Shown piece by piece: positions 1 to 8,541 of a stretch of 64,000 nt of DNA. Location of the stretch: assembly GCF_015207755.1 (NCBI RefSeq), contig NZ_JADEWH010000002.1, positions 1 to 64,000 on the forward strand, written 5' to 3'. Within the stretch, counting starts at the first letter, position 1; each line of letters opens with the position of its first letter. The notes beneath the pieces are model-generated. The model was not told the origin of the DNA, made no database searches, and saw nothing but the letters and a program-made list of their open reading frames with translations. The position numbers were made by a program, and so were the translations under genes. This DNA comes from Nodularia sp. LEGE 06071 (lineage in GTDB: Bacteria > Cyanobacteriota > Cyanobacteriia > Cyanobacteriales > Nostocaceae).

Positions 1-2
1 TT

Positions 3-242
3 GTGCCAGTCACTGGCTTATGGATGGCATCAATTGGGATTGTCGGTTTAGCACTGAACCTGCGGGCTTATGACTTCGTTTCCCAAGAATTACGGGCAGC
101 AGAAGACCCAGAGTTTGAAACTTTCTATACCAAAAACATTTTGCTGAACGAGGGTATCCGCGCTTGGATGGCTCCTCAAGATCAGCCACACAAACAATTC
201 GTATTCCCAGAGGAGGTTCTACCGCGTGGTAACGCTCTCTAA
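3..242 (+). CDS. psbD: Photosystem II D2 protein, C-terminal part (5' end cut by window)
   Basis: Only the last 79 codons are in the window; the reading frame is open to the left edge. The protein ends in [19 protein letters not shown] followed by [12 protein letters not shown], the well-conserved C-terminal tail of D2. D2 pairs with D1 in the photosystem II reaction centre in the thylakoid membrane and binds chlorophyll, pheophytin and the quinone QA. The gene overlaps psbC by 17 bases (226-242), the usual arrangement of the psbDC operon, so the two are cotranscribed and probably translationally coupled. Confidence 0.97.
   Translation: MPVTGLWMASIGIVGLALNLRAYDFVSQELRAAEDPEFETFYTKNILLNEGIRAWMAPQDQPHKQFVFPEEVLPRGNAL
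211..216 (+). promoter_or_regulatory. Shine-Dalgarno for psbC inside psbD
   Basis: AGGAGG lies within the psbD coding sequence, nine bases before the GTG at 226. It decides the psbC start: the overlapping GTG is a real start with a near-perfect ribosome site, as known for psbC in other cyanobacteria and plastids. Confidence 0.8.
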
Positions 243-1614
243 TAGACCAACTGTATTAGGCGGCGGACGTGACCAAGAATCCACAGGCTTTGCTTGGTGG
301 TCTGGTAACGCTCGTTTAATTAACTTATCTGGTAAACTGCTTGGCGCTCACGTAGCCCATGCTGGTTTGATTGTATTTTGGGCGGGAGCGATGACTTTGT
401 TTGAAGTCGCTCACTTCATTCCGGAAAAACCCATGTACGAGCAGGGCTTGATCCTGCTACCTCACCTCGCCACCCTTGGATGGGGCGTTGGTGCTGGTGG
501 TCAAATTTTCGACACCTTTCCCTACTTTGTTGTTGGTGTACTTCACCTGATTTCTTCAGCTGTACTGGGTTTTGGCGGTATCTATCATGCTGTCCGTGGC
601 CCAGAAACCTTAGAAGAATATTCCTCCTTCTTTGGCTATGACTGGAAAGACAAGAACAAGATGACTAACATCATCGGGTTCCACCTGATCATCCTGGGAT
701 GTGGTGCGCTCCTGTTGGTGCTGAAGGCAATGTTCTTTGGCGGTGTTTACGATACCTGGGCCCCAGGTGGTGGTGATGTTCGTGTAATTACTAACCCGAC
801 ATTAAACCCGGCTGTAATCTTTGGTTATCTGATTAAGGCTCCCTTCGGTGGCGAAGGTTGGATTATCAGCGTCAATAACATGGAAGATATCATCGGTGGT
901 CACATCTGGATTGCCCTGATGTGTATTTCTGGTGGTATCTGGCACATCTTCACCAAGCCTTTTGCATGGGCGCGTCGTGCGTTCATCTGGTCTGGTGAGG
1001 CTTACCTTTCCTACAGTTTGGGCGCTCTTTCTTTGATGGGCTTCATCGCCTCTGTCATGGTTTGGTTTAACAATACTGCTTATCCCAGCGAATTCTTTGG
1101 TCCTACTGCTTCTGAAGCTTCTCAAGCTCAAGCTTTGACCTTCTTGATTCGTGACCAACGCTTAGGTGCTAACGTCGGTTCTGCACAAGGCCCCACAGGT
1201 CTGGGTAAATACCTGATGCGCTCTCCTACTGGTGAAATCATCTTCGGTGGTGAAACCATGCGCTTCTGGGATTTCCAAGGCCCTTGGTTAGAGCCTTTAC
1301 GTGGTCCTAACGGTCTTGACTTAGATAAAGTCAAGAATGATATTCAACCTTGGCAAGCACGTCGTGCTGCTGAATACATGACTCACGCTCCTTTGGGTTC
1401 TTTGAACTCTGTAGGTGGTGTGGCTACCGAAATCAACTCTTTCAACTACGTATCTCCTCGTGCTTGGTTGGCTACCTCTCACTTTGTGTTAGGTTTCTTC
1501 TTCCTGATTGGTCACCTATGGCACGCGGGTCGCGCTCGCGCCGCTGCTGGTGGTTTTGAAAGAGGAATCAACCGTGAGACTGAGCCAGTTATGTTCATGG
1601 ATGACATTGACTAG
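226..1614 (+). CDS. psbC: Photosystem II CP43 chlorophyll apoprotein
   Basis: A 462-residue protein matching CP43 along its whole length ([20 protein letters not shown] near the N-terminus, the large lumenal loop with [20 protein letters not shown], and the C-terminal [15 protein letters not shown]-type segment). CP43 is the inner antenna of photosystem II. It binds chlorophyll a through its six membrane helices and supplies a ligand to the Mn4CaO5 cluster from the GGETMRFW loop. Start is GTG at 226, supported by AGGAGG at 211. The gene overlaps psbD and is followed by a clear terminator, so it is the last gene of psbDC. Confidence 0.98.
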   Translation: MVTLSNRPTVLGGGRDQESTGFAWWSGNARLINLSGKLLGAHVAHAGLIVFWAGAMTLFEVAHFIPEKPMYEQGLILLPHLATLGWGVGAGGQIFDTFPYFVVGVLHLISSAVLGFGGIYHAVRGPETLEEYSSFFGYDWKDKNKMTNIIGFHLIILGCGALLLVLKAMFFGGVYDTWAPGGGDVRVITNPTLNPAVIFGYLIKAPFGGEGWIISVNNMEDIIGGHIWIALMCISGGIWHIFTKPFAWARRAFIWSGEAYLSYSLGALSLMGFIASVMVWFNNTAYPSEFFGPTASEASQAQALTFLIRDQRLGANVGSAQGPTGLGKYLMRSPTGEIIFGGETMRFWDFQGPWLEPLRGPNGLDLDKVKNDIQPWQARRAAEYMTHAPLGSLNSVGGVATEINSFNYVSPRAWLATSHFVLGFFFLIGHLWHAGRARAAAGGFERGINRETEPVMFMDDID

Positions 1615-1656
1615 GTTGAAAAATTTATTTGATCACTGACAATCAAATGCTTTACT

Positions 1657-1686
1657 AGCCCTTGTTGAACAACAGGGGCTTTTTTG
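1657..1686 (+). terminator. Rho-independent terminator after psbDC
   Basis: AGCCCTTGTT (1657-1666), loop GAAC, AACAGGGGCT (1671-1680) pairs over ten positions with one G-U, followed directly by TTTTTT. It sits 43 bases past the psbC stop. Confidence 0.88.
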
Positions 1687-1841
1687 TCTGGTCTGGGATG
1701 TGGCACAATCAAATTAACTGCACAAGCAATAAATAGTTATAGCAACCGCCAAGGAGGTTAAGACATAAACGGATCATCAAACTTAGACACCAAAAGGGTT
1801 ATAACCCACTCCCCACTCCCTACTCCCTACTCCCCAGCTAT

Positions 1842-2027
1842 ATGAGCGATTCAAATTTTACAGAAGCTTTGGGCTGGACATCAGAAGCTCAAGAAAAATT
1901 GCAGAATATTCCCTTTTTTGCTCGTTCCCAAGCTAAAGCCCGAATTGAACAGTTAGCACGTCAAGCCGAGAAAAAGGTGGTGACAGCCGATTTGGTTGAA
2001 CAGGCTAGGCTGGAATTTGGACAGTAG
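1842..2027 (+). CDS. PCP_red domain small protein
   Basis: A 61-residue protein that is essentially one copy of the PCP_red domain (the C-terminal domain of light-independent protochlorophyllide reductase subunit ChlB/BchB): [30 protein letters not shown] then [16 protein letters not shown]. In cyanobacteria this domain also occurs alone, as here, with no attached reductase. The function of the free domain is not known to me; a helper role in chlorophyll synthesis or photosystem assembly is only suggested by the domain and the psbC neighbour. The start is ATG, just after a CCCTACT-type repeat at about 1808-1837. Confidence 0.75.
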   Translation: MSDSNFTEALGWTSEAQEKLQNIPFFARSQAKARIEQLARQAEKKVVTADLVEQARLEFGQ

Positions 2028-2040
2028 CAATGCTCGATGT

Positions 2041-2619
2041 TCACTGAGAAACTTGTGGTTTGAGAACGCTGGGAATTGCCTCTATGACTCTGTGAGCAAT
2101 TTCTTCAGGTGTTTCTGCTTCTCTGACAGTGATTTTGAGGTCAGCTTGAGAGTAAAGTGGTGTGCGTTGTTCGAGAAGCGATCGCAATTTACCTTTGGGA
2201 TCAGCATCTTGTAATAATGGTCTTGTGGTATCCTCTGCCAAACGGGTGTAGAGTAATTCCACTGGCACGTCTAGCCACACAACTAAACCGTGGTGTAAGT
2301 AACTCCAGTTTTCTGGCCGTAACACGATGCCTCCACCTGTTGCTACAGTCAACCGCGTATAAGCACACACTTGTGCCAATACATCGCTTTCTAACTGGCG
2401 AAATGCTGTTTCACCTTCTTCAGCAAAAAGCTGATTGATGGATCTTCCTGCTGATTGGGTAATTACATCATCGGTATCTAAAAACCTATAACCCAGATGA
2501 TTAGCGAGTAATTGTCCTACCGTAGTTTTACCAGCGCCCATCATGCCAATTAAATACAGGTTGACTCCTTGCAATAAGCTGCTCACCAGTCGTTTCGCTC
2601 CAGTTAGGGTTAATTTCAC
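2041..2619 (-). CDS. aroK: Shikimate kinase
   Basis: Phosphorylates shikimate with ATP at the fifth step of the chorismate pathway in the cytosol. The protein has the P-loop GMMGAGKTTVG (residues about 25-35), the shikimate-binding DTDD motif (about 49-52), FRQLES and the ATGGG motif with the catalytic Arg region, all in the family order and length (192 residues; typical 170-190). The N-terminal 15 residues are variable and the start could be a later codon. Convergent with the PCP_red gene, with 13 bases between the stops. Confidence 0.92.
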   Translation of the reverse strand: MKLTLTGAKRLVSSLLQGVNLYLIGMMGAGKTTVGQLLANHLGYRFLDTDDVITQSAGRSINQLFAEEGETAFRQLESDVLAQVCAYTRLTVATGGGIVLRPENWSYLHHGLVVWLDVPVELLYTRLAEDTTRPLLQDADPKGKLRSLLEQRTPLYSQADLKITVREAETPEEIAHRVIEAIPSVLKPQVSQ

Positions 2620-3067
2620 TATTATCCTAACTTCTAAAATGACTTTGATTTAATTTAGTTGCAGCCATGACCTTACTGTGTTGTATCTAATATCACAGGA
2701 GTAATATTTTCACAAGACAAAATCATACAATTTGGTCATTTTTGCTTAAGTATATTTAATGATTCTATAAAATTGCATAAAGTTTCCGTGAAACTTTATG
2801 CAGACAAATCCTGTCAATACAAAGCAACAGGACTCTCTCTGGTGGGAAATTTTAGTTGTACAGAATACTATGTTTTTTTAACAGCACAGTATTAAACTGC
2901 TGAAACTTAGTTATAGCAAGCTGCCATCAATAATTTTAGCAAATCTAAGTGTAAAAGGTGACTTGTTGTTTAACTTTTCATCAATGAATCTCATCAACTT
3001 GGAAGTCCCTTAGTGACAGCAGTCACTGCATATCCCACCAGAGTCAGACCAAATAAATCAATGTGGT
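2620..3067. other. AT-rich intergenic region with a perfect hairpin
   Basis: 448 bases between divergent genes, no coding sequence seen. It holds the perfect inverted repeat GCATAAAGTTTC-cgt-GAAACTTTATGC (2775-2801). There is no T-run after it on either strand that would make it a standard terminator, so it could be an operator or an RNA hairpin in a leader. The region should contain the promoters of both flanking genes. Confidence 0.5.
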
Positions 3068-3280
3068 ATGAGTGAGGCATCAACAATGACTCGAATTCGT
3101 GACTTAGTACAACAAGCTTTAGCAACAAGCTACCTGAGTGTTGAAGCAGAAAACCAACTACGGCATCTGTTGACTACCCAGTATGACTTGGAAGATTTCA
3201 ATGCTTTCATGACTTTGCAAGAGGCAGCTATGAACGGCAAGGTCAAGCAGGAGTCTCGTGAGCGTGTACTGTCTCAGTAA
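3068..3280 (+). CDS. Conserved small cyanobacterial protein
   Basis: A 70-residue acidic-basic helical protein (TRIRDLVQQALATSYLSVEAENQLRHLL, then a YDLEDFNAFMTLQEAAMNGKVKQES block). From memory, proteins of this pattern recur in Nostocales as unnamed small proteins; the segment YDLEDFNAFMTLQ seems the most conserved. No catalytic motif or membrane segment is visible. The start ATG at 3068 is the first in frame. Function unknown. Confidence 0.6.
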   Translation: MSEASTMTRIRDLVQQALATSYLSVEAENQLRHLLTTQYDLEDFNAFMTLQEAAMNGKVKQESRERVLSQ

Positions 3281-3288
3281 TTCCCAGC

Positions 3289-4005
3289 TTACTTACGTGG
3301 CGGCTCATCTTCATTCTCAAAATTGTCGTCTTCAAAAAACTTCCAATCATCGTCATCATCATCGGCTTGTTCATCGACTTGGTTAGTAGTCGGTGGTTCA
3401 GAAGGAGGGATGATTACCCGGTAATCAGCATCATAAACGGATTCAGTTTTTCCTACCGCAGTATTTTTTGGCTCACGATAGTTGTAGGAATAAACCGAAC
3501 CAGATTGGGAACGGCTTTGAGGTTCTTGTTGGCGTTCGTAGCTTTGAGAGTCTCGAACTGGTGGAGTTTGAGGAATCGGGGTGGGTGCTTCTCGTTGCTG
3601 TTGATCAAAGTCCCAATCATCATTTCTCGGATCATTTGTCTCCCAATCGTCAAATTCGTGACTGGTATCGGATTCTTTTGTACTAGCTGCGGTCGAAGGT
3701 CTATAGGTTTGTGGTTGAGGTTCTTCCCTAGATGTCGCTTTCGCACGGGGTGAAGTTCCGGCTGATTTATTAGGTCTTTGGCGTTGTGGTTCCCCAAAAT
3801 AATTTGATACCTTCAGCAAGGTAGTAATCAGTAGGGATGTCAAAGCACCAGCAGCAGTACTAAAAAAAATCCACATCGCCAGGGGTAATGGTAGAGTTCG
3901 CACACCCAAAAATACGAGCGCTAGGACAGGCGACCAATTTTGAACTAACAACAGTGAGAGTATCCCTAGTACTGCCACCAATAGAATTAAGCGAATTACA
4001 GCCAT
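3289..4005 (-). CDS. LapA-like membrane protein with acidic disordered tail
   Basis: 238 residues from the ATG at 4005; a longer TTG start at 4023 is possible but less likely. Two hydrophobic helices near the N-terminus (ILLVAVLGILSLLLVQN; LPLPLAMWIFFSTAAGALTSLLITTLL) form a LapA/DUF1049-type hairpin. The rest is a hydrophilic, low-complexity tail rich in Pro, Gln, Ser and Asp, with a D-run (about residues 215-225) and acidic end. Inferred role: inner-membrane protein with a cytosolic disordered arm; the ligand is unknown. A second, shorter LapA protein is at 51513. Confidence 0.6.
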   Translation of the reverse strand: MAVIRLILLVAVLGILSLLLVQNWSPVLALVFLGVRTLPLPLAMWIFFSTAAGALTSLLITTLLKVSNYFGEPQRQRPNKSAGTSPRAKATSREEPQPQTYRPSTAASTKESDTSHEFDDWETNDPRNDDWDFDQQQREAPTPIPQTPPVRDSQSYERQQEPQSRSQSGSVYSYNYREPKNTAVGKTESVYDADYRVIIPPSEPPTTNQVDEQADDDDDDWKFFEDDNFENEDEPPRK

Positions 4006-4059
4006 AGAAAAGGCAAAACTCAAAGTTACTCAATCAAAGCCAAAGGCAAAAGGCAAAAA

Positions 4060-4680
4060 TTACTTACTTCCTTGCCAACGCTGAATCGGAATGCAATCAA
4101 TATCTAGTTGATCTAAAGCACGAGCAACTACAAAATCAACTAAATCCTCAATGCTTTGAGGATTGTGATACCAAGCCGGAATGGCTGGGACAATTCTGAC
4201 TCCAGTTTCTGCCAAAGTTGTTAAGTTTCGCAGGTGAATCAGGCTAAATGGCGTTTCACGGGGAACGATGACTAGCTTTCGCCCTTCTTTAATCTGGACA
4301 TCCGCAGCTCGTTCTAGTAAGTCGGAACTTAAGCCCCCTGCTATCTTCGCTACTGTACTCATGCTACATGGCATAATAATCATCCCCAATGTGCGAAAAG
4401 AACCACTGGCGATTCCGGCTCCCACATCACCCCAAGGATGGCAGCGTAATTTACCCCCAACAGTTACTCCAGCTTGTTCTCGCCAGAATTGCTCTTGTGC
4501 GGTTGGTTCAGCTGGCATTCGAGTTTCCTGTTCGCTGGCCCAGACCATGTAAGTTGATTTAGAGGCTACTAGTTCAATTTCATAGTCGGCTGCGAGCAGA
4601 TATTTGAGGGCGTGAACGGCGTAGATGAGACCAGATGCACCAGATATGCCTAATATAAGGGGTTTGGAGTTGTTTGACAC
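4060..4680 (-). CDS. ubiX: Flavin prenyltransferase UbiX
   Basis: Makes prenylated FMN from FMN and dimethylallyl monophosphate, the cofactor of UbiD-type decarboxylases; in cyanobacteria it feeds plastoquinone synthesis. The sequence shows the flavoprotein fold start LILGISGASGLIYA, the IIMPCSMSTVAKIAGG block, LLERAADVQIKEGRKLVIVPRETPFSLIHLRNL and the PAIPAWYHNP segment, all UbiX hallmarks. Length 206 is normal. The start codon is GTG at 4680. UbiD is not in this window. Confidence 0.93.
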   Translation of the reverse strand: MSNNSKPLILGISGASGLIYAVHALKYLLAADYEIELVASKSTYMVWASEQETRMPAEPTAQEQFWREQAGVTVGGKLRCHPWGDVGAGIASGSFRTLGMIIMPCSMSTVAKIAGGLSSDLLERAADVQIKEGRKLVIVPRETPFSLIHLRNLTTLAETGVRIVPAIPAWYHNPQSIEDLVDFVVARALDQLDIDCIPIQRWQGSK

Positions 4681-5085
4681 GGGGCTTTTAGTAAAGTTTA
4701 TCTTAGTGTTCCTGACGGTGTTCTCGTAAAACCGCCCAAGTTTTTCCAGAGTTGGCGATCCTGCAACATCGACTCTCGAAAAAACAAAAGCGGTCGAATA
4801 ATTACGAGAAACAGCGCGTCAAGGTGTCAGCCTGCACTCACCACTGGCGAGAGTGTGGGAGGATGTCAAAAAAAATCAAAGGGACAGGGGAAACTCCAGA
4901 GATAAATTTAGGGGCGGAAAACAATGACGCATTATTGCTTGTGCAAATCATCTCGTTGACGCGGAGCGGCTTCTCTAGGAGTAATAAATATTTTTCCTTT
5001 GAGCATAAATAAATTTAGGGTCTTGAAACCCTTTTGGCACGGGATTTTTAAATCCCCCCGGCTCCCTGCTCCCCTGCCTCTTCGG
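4681..5085. other. Intergenic region without a supported gene
   Basis: 405 bases between ubiX and the RNB-family gene. An 86-codon open frame at 4752-5012 has no family resemblance and no ribosome site, so I do not call it. The 3' part has the CTCCCTGCTCCCCTGCCTCTTC type of repeat that recurs near 9540, 42560 and 43900. Confidence 0.4.
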
Positions 5086-7425
5086 TCACTCATCCTCTGC
5101 ATATGTATCTAAGTTGCTGGGTAAGTAGATATCTGATGGGTCATTGTTGGTAGCATTGACACCCAAACCTTTAGCGACAAGATCACTGCTGACTGTGACT
5201 AAATCAATTTGCTGACGATAATAATCGACACTTTTAACTTGCACAGCTACGCGATCGCCTAGTCTGTAAGAAGCTCGATTTTTGCGCCCAAATAGTGCCT
5301 GTTGTCTGGCGCGATATTCATACCAATCATCTTTGAGGGAACTGACGTGTACCAGTCCTTCGACTCGTAAAGGTACGCTGATATCTTCTCCTGGAGTCGA
5401 TTCGGCGGCTGGAACTTCAATTTCCACAAAGAAGCCATAGGATTGCACACCAGTAATTACGCCCTGGAAGACCTGACCGATGCGCTGTTTCATCAGTTGG
5501 GCTTTTTGCAGTCCAGCTAAATCAGCTTCGGCTTCTTGGACTTCTTTTTCTCTGTCGTTAATCTGGATGATTACCCGATTTAAATCAGTTTGGAGTTCTT
5601 GTTGCAATTCTGGCGGCAGAACGTTCCAGTTAATTTCGTTGTGAGAAGAGGAGTGACGCAGGTTTACCCGCTCTTTCACACGGGTATTGCGGCGATCGCG
5701 TCCATGCTCAATTAACCTATAATACACTCTTTGCATGAGCAAATCTGGGTATCGTCGCAGCGGAGAACTACAGTGAGTATATTGCTCTAGTGATAAACCA
5801 AAGTGTGTTCCTTTCGTGGTGTTGTAGGCAGCTGGCTTGAGAGTATCTTGTAATAAATAGGTCAGAACTTGCTCTGATGGGGATTCCGCAAAAGCCCCAG
5901 TTAAGTGCTGATAATCTAAAGGTTGGATATCAACTTCTGCTTCTAGTGTGAGTTCTACGCCCAAATTGATCGCTAATTTCAGCATTTCCTGAACATCTTC
6001 GGTATCGGGTGTACCTTGGACGCGCCAAATAGCGGGAATACCTAAAGCACTGAGATGTTTGGCCATGAGTTCATTCACCAGTAGCACGAACTCTGTCAAG
6101 AGCGATCGCACTGGTAAATCATTGACCAATACTGCGCCTAAGATCCCTTCATCATAATAGGGGTTTTGGTTAGGTGGTAGATTCAACTCCAAGCTGCCAC
6201 GAGCTAGGCGCATTTGTTTCACCGCTTTTCGCAGTGTTTCTAGGTCTTGCAGAATCTCAATTACCTTGGGAATTTCGTCTTGAGTTTCACCTGTGAGAAT
6301 GGCTTCTGCTTCTTGCCGACTCAGTGCTGCATCTACATTGATGACGCTGGGCTGAATTTCCCACTCCAAGGCTTCTCCAGACTGTGGATCAATGGCAATT
6401 AAGAAAGACAGAGCTAGGCGATCGCTTCCTTCTACAAATGCACAGCGTTCGGCCACACCTTCGGGTAACATGGGCAGCACTAAGTCTCCCAAATACACCG
6501 ACTTGCCCCGCTTCACAGATTCTCTATCGAGAGGTTCGTCAGGGTGGACATAATGGGAAACATCAGCAATATGAAAGCCTAACAGCCAATGTCCTTCTGC
6601 TGTTTTTTCGAGACTGAAAGCATTTTCAATGAATTTGCTGTCAACATTTACACCGGCAATTGTCAGAGTAAATAAATTGCGTAAATCCAGTTTGTTTTTC
6701 AAGTCTGCTTTCAAGAGCCTTTTGGGCAACTTAGCAGCTGCGTCTAGAACTACGTCCGGGAAATTACGTGACAGGTCGTGCTTACAAGTTACCAAGTCTA
6801 TATCAGCAGCAGCCTCGGCATCGCTACCCAGGATTTGTACCACTCGACCCAATGGGGGATATTGGGCTAGGGGATAACGCAGCACTTCCACATGGGCGAG
6901 GTGGTCAATGGCTTCTTCTAATTTCATGCCGTTTGTTTGGATTTTGAGTTCAAACAGCAATCGATCATCTAAGGGTACAGCCCGAAAACCGTTTTCTACT
7001 GGCTTAATTCGTGCCAGTAATGTGTGGTTGGAACGTTCCAGGATCAGCTTAACTTCTCCTTCTGGAGAACGGCGACGACTACCTTCCTTGAGGACTCTCA
7101 CCAAAACGCGATCGCCATTCCAAGCATTACTCAGATGACTCTCACGAATATAAATATCCTCGGCTCCTTCCACATCTTGAATAGCAAAGCAAAAGCCTTT
7201 ACTAGAACAACGGAGTTTGGCTTCAATAACACCTTCTTCGGCCACCCGGCGATATTTGCCGCGTTCTTTCACCAGAATTCCGATTTTTTCCAGAACTTCC
7301 AAAGCAATGTGAAGTTTTTGTAAACTAATTTCATCCTCGCAACCTAGTTTCTTTTCCAAAACTTTACGAGCAACCAATTTATCATCAGTGAAATTGGCAA
7401 GGAGTGTAGCGATAGAAAATTCCAT
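5086..7425 (-). CDS. RNB-family (RNase II/R-like) protein, catalytic acids apparently missing
   Basis: 779 residues. An N-terminal winged-helix/cold-shock portion (about 1-140) precedes an RNB domain (about 240-570) and a C-terminal S1 domain (about 648-748, GQVFQGVITGVQSYGFFVEIE). RNB hallmarks are present downstream: TEFVLLVNELMAKHL (about 444-457) and HFGLSLEQYTHCSSPLRRYPDLL (541-563). At the catalytic site, where RNase II/R have Asp residues in a DxxxDxDDA-type motif, this protein reads GVNVDSKFIENAF (258-270), with no DxDD. Cyanobacteria have a RNB-like protein called Zam besides a true RNase; this gene may be that paralogue. RNA binding is likely; 3'-5' exonuclease activity is doubtful. 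Confidence 0.85.
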   Translation of the reverse strand: MEFSIATLLANFTDDKLVARKVLEKKLGCEDEISLQKLHIALEVLEKIGILVKERGKYRRVAEEGVIEAKLRCSSKGFCFAIQDVEGAEDIYIRESHLSNAWNGDRVLVRVLKEGSRRRSPEGEVKLILERSNHTLLARIKPVENGFRAVPLDDRLLFELKIQTNGMKLEEAIDHLAHVEVLRYPLAQYPPLGRVVQILGSDAEAAADIDLVTCKHDLSRNFPDVVLDAAAKLPKRLLKADLKNKLDLRNLFTLTIAGVNVDSKFIENAFSLEKTAEGHWLLGFHIADVSHYVHPDEPLDRESVKRGKSVYLGDLVLPMLPEGVAERCAFVEGSDRLALSFLIAIDPQSGEALEWEIQPSVINVDAALSRQEAEAILTGETQDEIPKVIEILQDLETLRKAVKQMRLARGSLELNLPPNQNPYYDEGILGAVLVNDLPVRSLLTEFVLLVNELMAKHLSALGIPAIWRVQGTPDTEDVQEMLKLAINLGVELTLEAEVDIQPLDYQHLTGAFAESPSEQVLTYLLQDTLKPAAYNTTKGTHFGLSLEQYTHCSSPLRRYPDLLMQRVYYRLIEHGRDRRNTRVKERVNLRHSSSHNEINWNVLPPELQQELQTDLNRVIIQINDREKEVQEAEADLAGLQKAQLMKQRIGQVFQGVITGVQSYGFFVEIEVPAAESTPGEDISVPLRVEGLVHVSSLKDDWYEYRARQQALFGRKNRASYRLGDRVAVQVKSVDYYRQQIDLVTVSSDLVAKGLGVNATNNDPSDIYLPSNLDTYAEDE

Positions 7426-7647
7426 GCAGTGAACCGACCTTTGGTCAAAACATCATTTTTCATTTAATCTGGCCCTTTGGGTGTATACCCTCTCCCTAGT
7501 CGCAGCATCTTACTTTGGGACAAGGGGAGACGCTGCGCTAACACGGCTGACAGACACGCTTTGCTGCTACGCAAAAGTCAAAAGACCTTTTTATCCGCTG
7601 ACTTTTCAGGTCATGAGGAAAGATTATCGTATAACCTCAACCTCTAG

Positions 7648-7725
7648 CCCCTTTCCGACTTGAGAAGGGGGAAAATTTCAAATATCTCTCCTGACAGGGG
7701 AGAGGTTTGGAAAGGGGTTTTTGAG
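7648..7725. repeat. Nested inverted repeat (MITE-like)
   Basis: An outer arm CCCCTTTCC and its complement GGAAAGGGG near 7715 enclose a second hairpin CTCTCC-tgaca-GGGGAGAG. Similar CCTCTCC/GGAGAGG hairpins recur at 51475 and 35330, so this belongs to a dispersed family. It lies in the 1.1-kb gene-free stretch 7426-8541. Confidence 0.5.
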
Positions 7726-7802
7726 TTTCCATGAAAAGTCAGTTTTATTTGTAGCTTTCTCCCCAGGGGAGACGCTGTGCGTCAAGCCCTGCGGGCATCG
7801 CA

Positions 7803-8222
7803 GACAACGAATTGTTGTCAGATAGTCGGTTACTTCTGCTTAACTACACTATCTGGAAACGAATTGCCTGGAAACAGGGTTCCTCTTTCAAGCTAAGGAA
7901 GCCGACTCACCCTAACGGTTAGCCGCCTTGTCTTTACGAACCGCGCACTGCAAAATCATCTGGTGAGTTCGTCTGAGTATAAGCCCCTTCAACTAATCCA
8001 ACTTAATACAGTACACCTGATTAGAATTTAGCCCCACTAGGTAATTACGCAACGAGTTTTAAAAGAGGCTGGGTTGGGATAACTCTCCACACAGACCGCA
8101 AGCGCTACCAGGGGAAACTACAAGTGTTTGATGGTCTAGATTTCAGGTACTTTCACCATGAGACTCTGATGTGTAAGTAGGATAAACTGCCGTACACCCG
8201 ATTTTCCTATATGTAGAATCGG
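7803..8222 (+). ncRNA. Structured non-coding RNA, probable orphan HEARO / OMEGA (IscB-type) RNA
   Basis: No open frame, but a chain of paired segments: GACAAC/GTTGTC (7803-7819), CAGATAGT/ACTATCTG (7819-7855), CCTG-gaaa-CAGG (7867-7878), ACGAAC/GTTCGT with CAC/GTG inside (7936-7972), CTAATC/GATTAG (7993-8024), GAGTT/AACTC (8054-8085), AGACC/GGTCT (8093-8137), CCGATT/AATCGG (8198-8222). The order of blocks (GTTCCTC, GAAGCCGACTC, GGTGAGTTCGT, TATAAGCCCCTTCA, CAGACCGCAAGCGCTACC, GGGGAAACTACAAGTG) resembles, from memory, the scaffold of HEARO RNAs, the guide RNAs of IscB nucleases. No IscB gene is near. Strand follows from that match. The family call is recall-based and unverified. Confidence 0.5.
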
Positions 8223-8362
8223 TAACAATCAGGTAAGCAGCTTAACAAGCAGTGAGGGCGAACCTTATCTCCATTATTGTAGATTTAGTGCGTACTTCCA
8301 GAAAATAATTTCGGATATAGAATTGGGTAATTAGTATAGCATTTAAACAGTGGCCACCTAGA

Positions 8363-8391
8363 GTTACTCAACCCACAGCTACTGCTATAAT
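8363..8391 (+). promoter_or_regulatory. Candidate extended -10 promoter
   Basis: TGCTATAAT at 8383-8391 is a perfect -10 hexamer with the TGN extension; the -35 position 17 bases upstream (GTTACT) is poor, as tolerated for extended -10 promoters. It lies about 150 bases before the gene at 8542. Confidence 0.4.
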
Positions 8392-8541
8392 CGGGACACA
8401 ACTGAGTGCTGAGTGCTGTTAGCGGGGCAGCCCGTCCTGAGTCCTGAGTCAGGAAGAAAATTTGATTTTTTCTTTTTTGGAGACACAGGAAAAAGTAGTC
8501 CACTTTTCCTTACAAAGCAGATTTAGATTGGTGGCAGTATT

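Noticed and set aside
4752-5012. 86-codon open frame in the gap before the RNB gene
   Set aside because: No ribosome site, no family pattern, and its end is repeat-derived.
7803-8222. The structured block as RNase P RNA, tmRNA, 6S RNA or a group II intron
   Set aside because: None of the conserved core sequences of these RNAs that I know (for example the P4 GAGGAAAGTCC of RNase P) is present on either strand.
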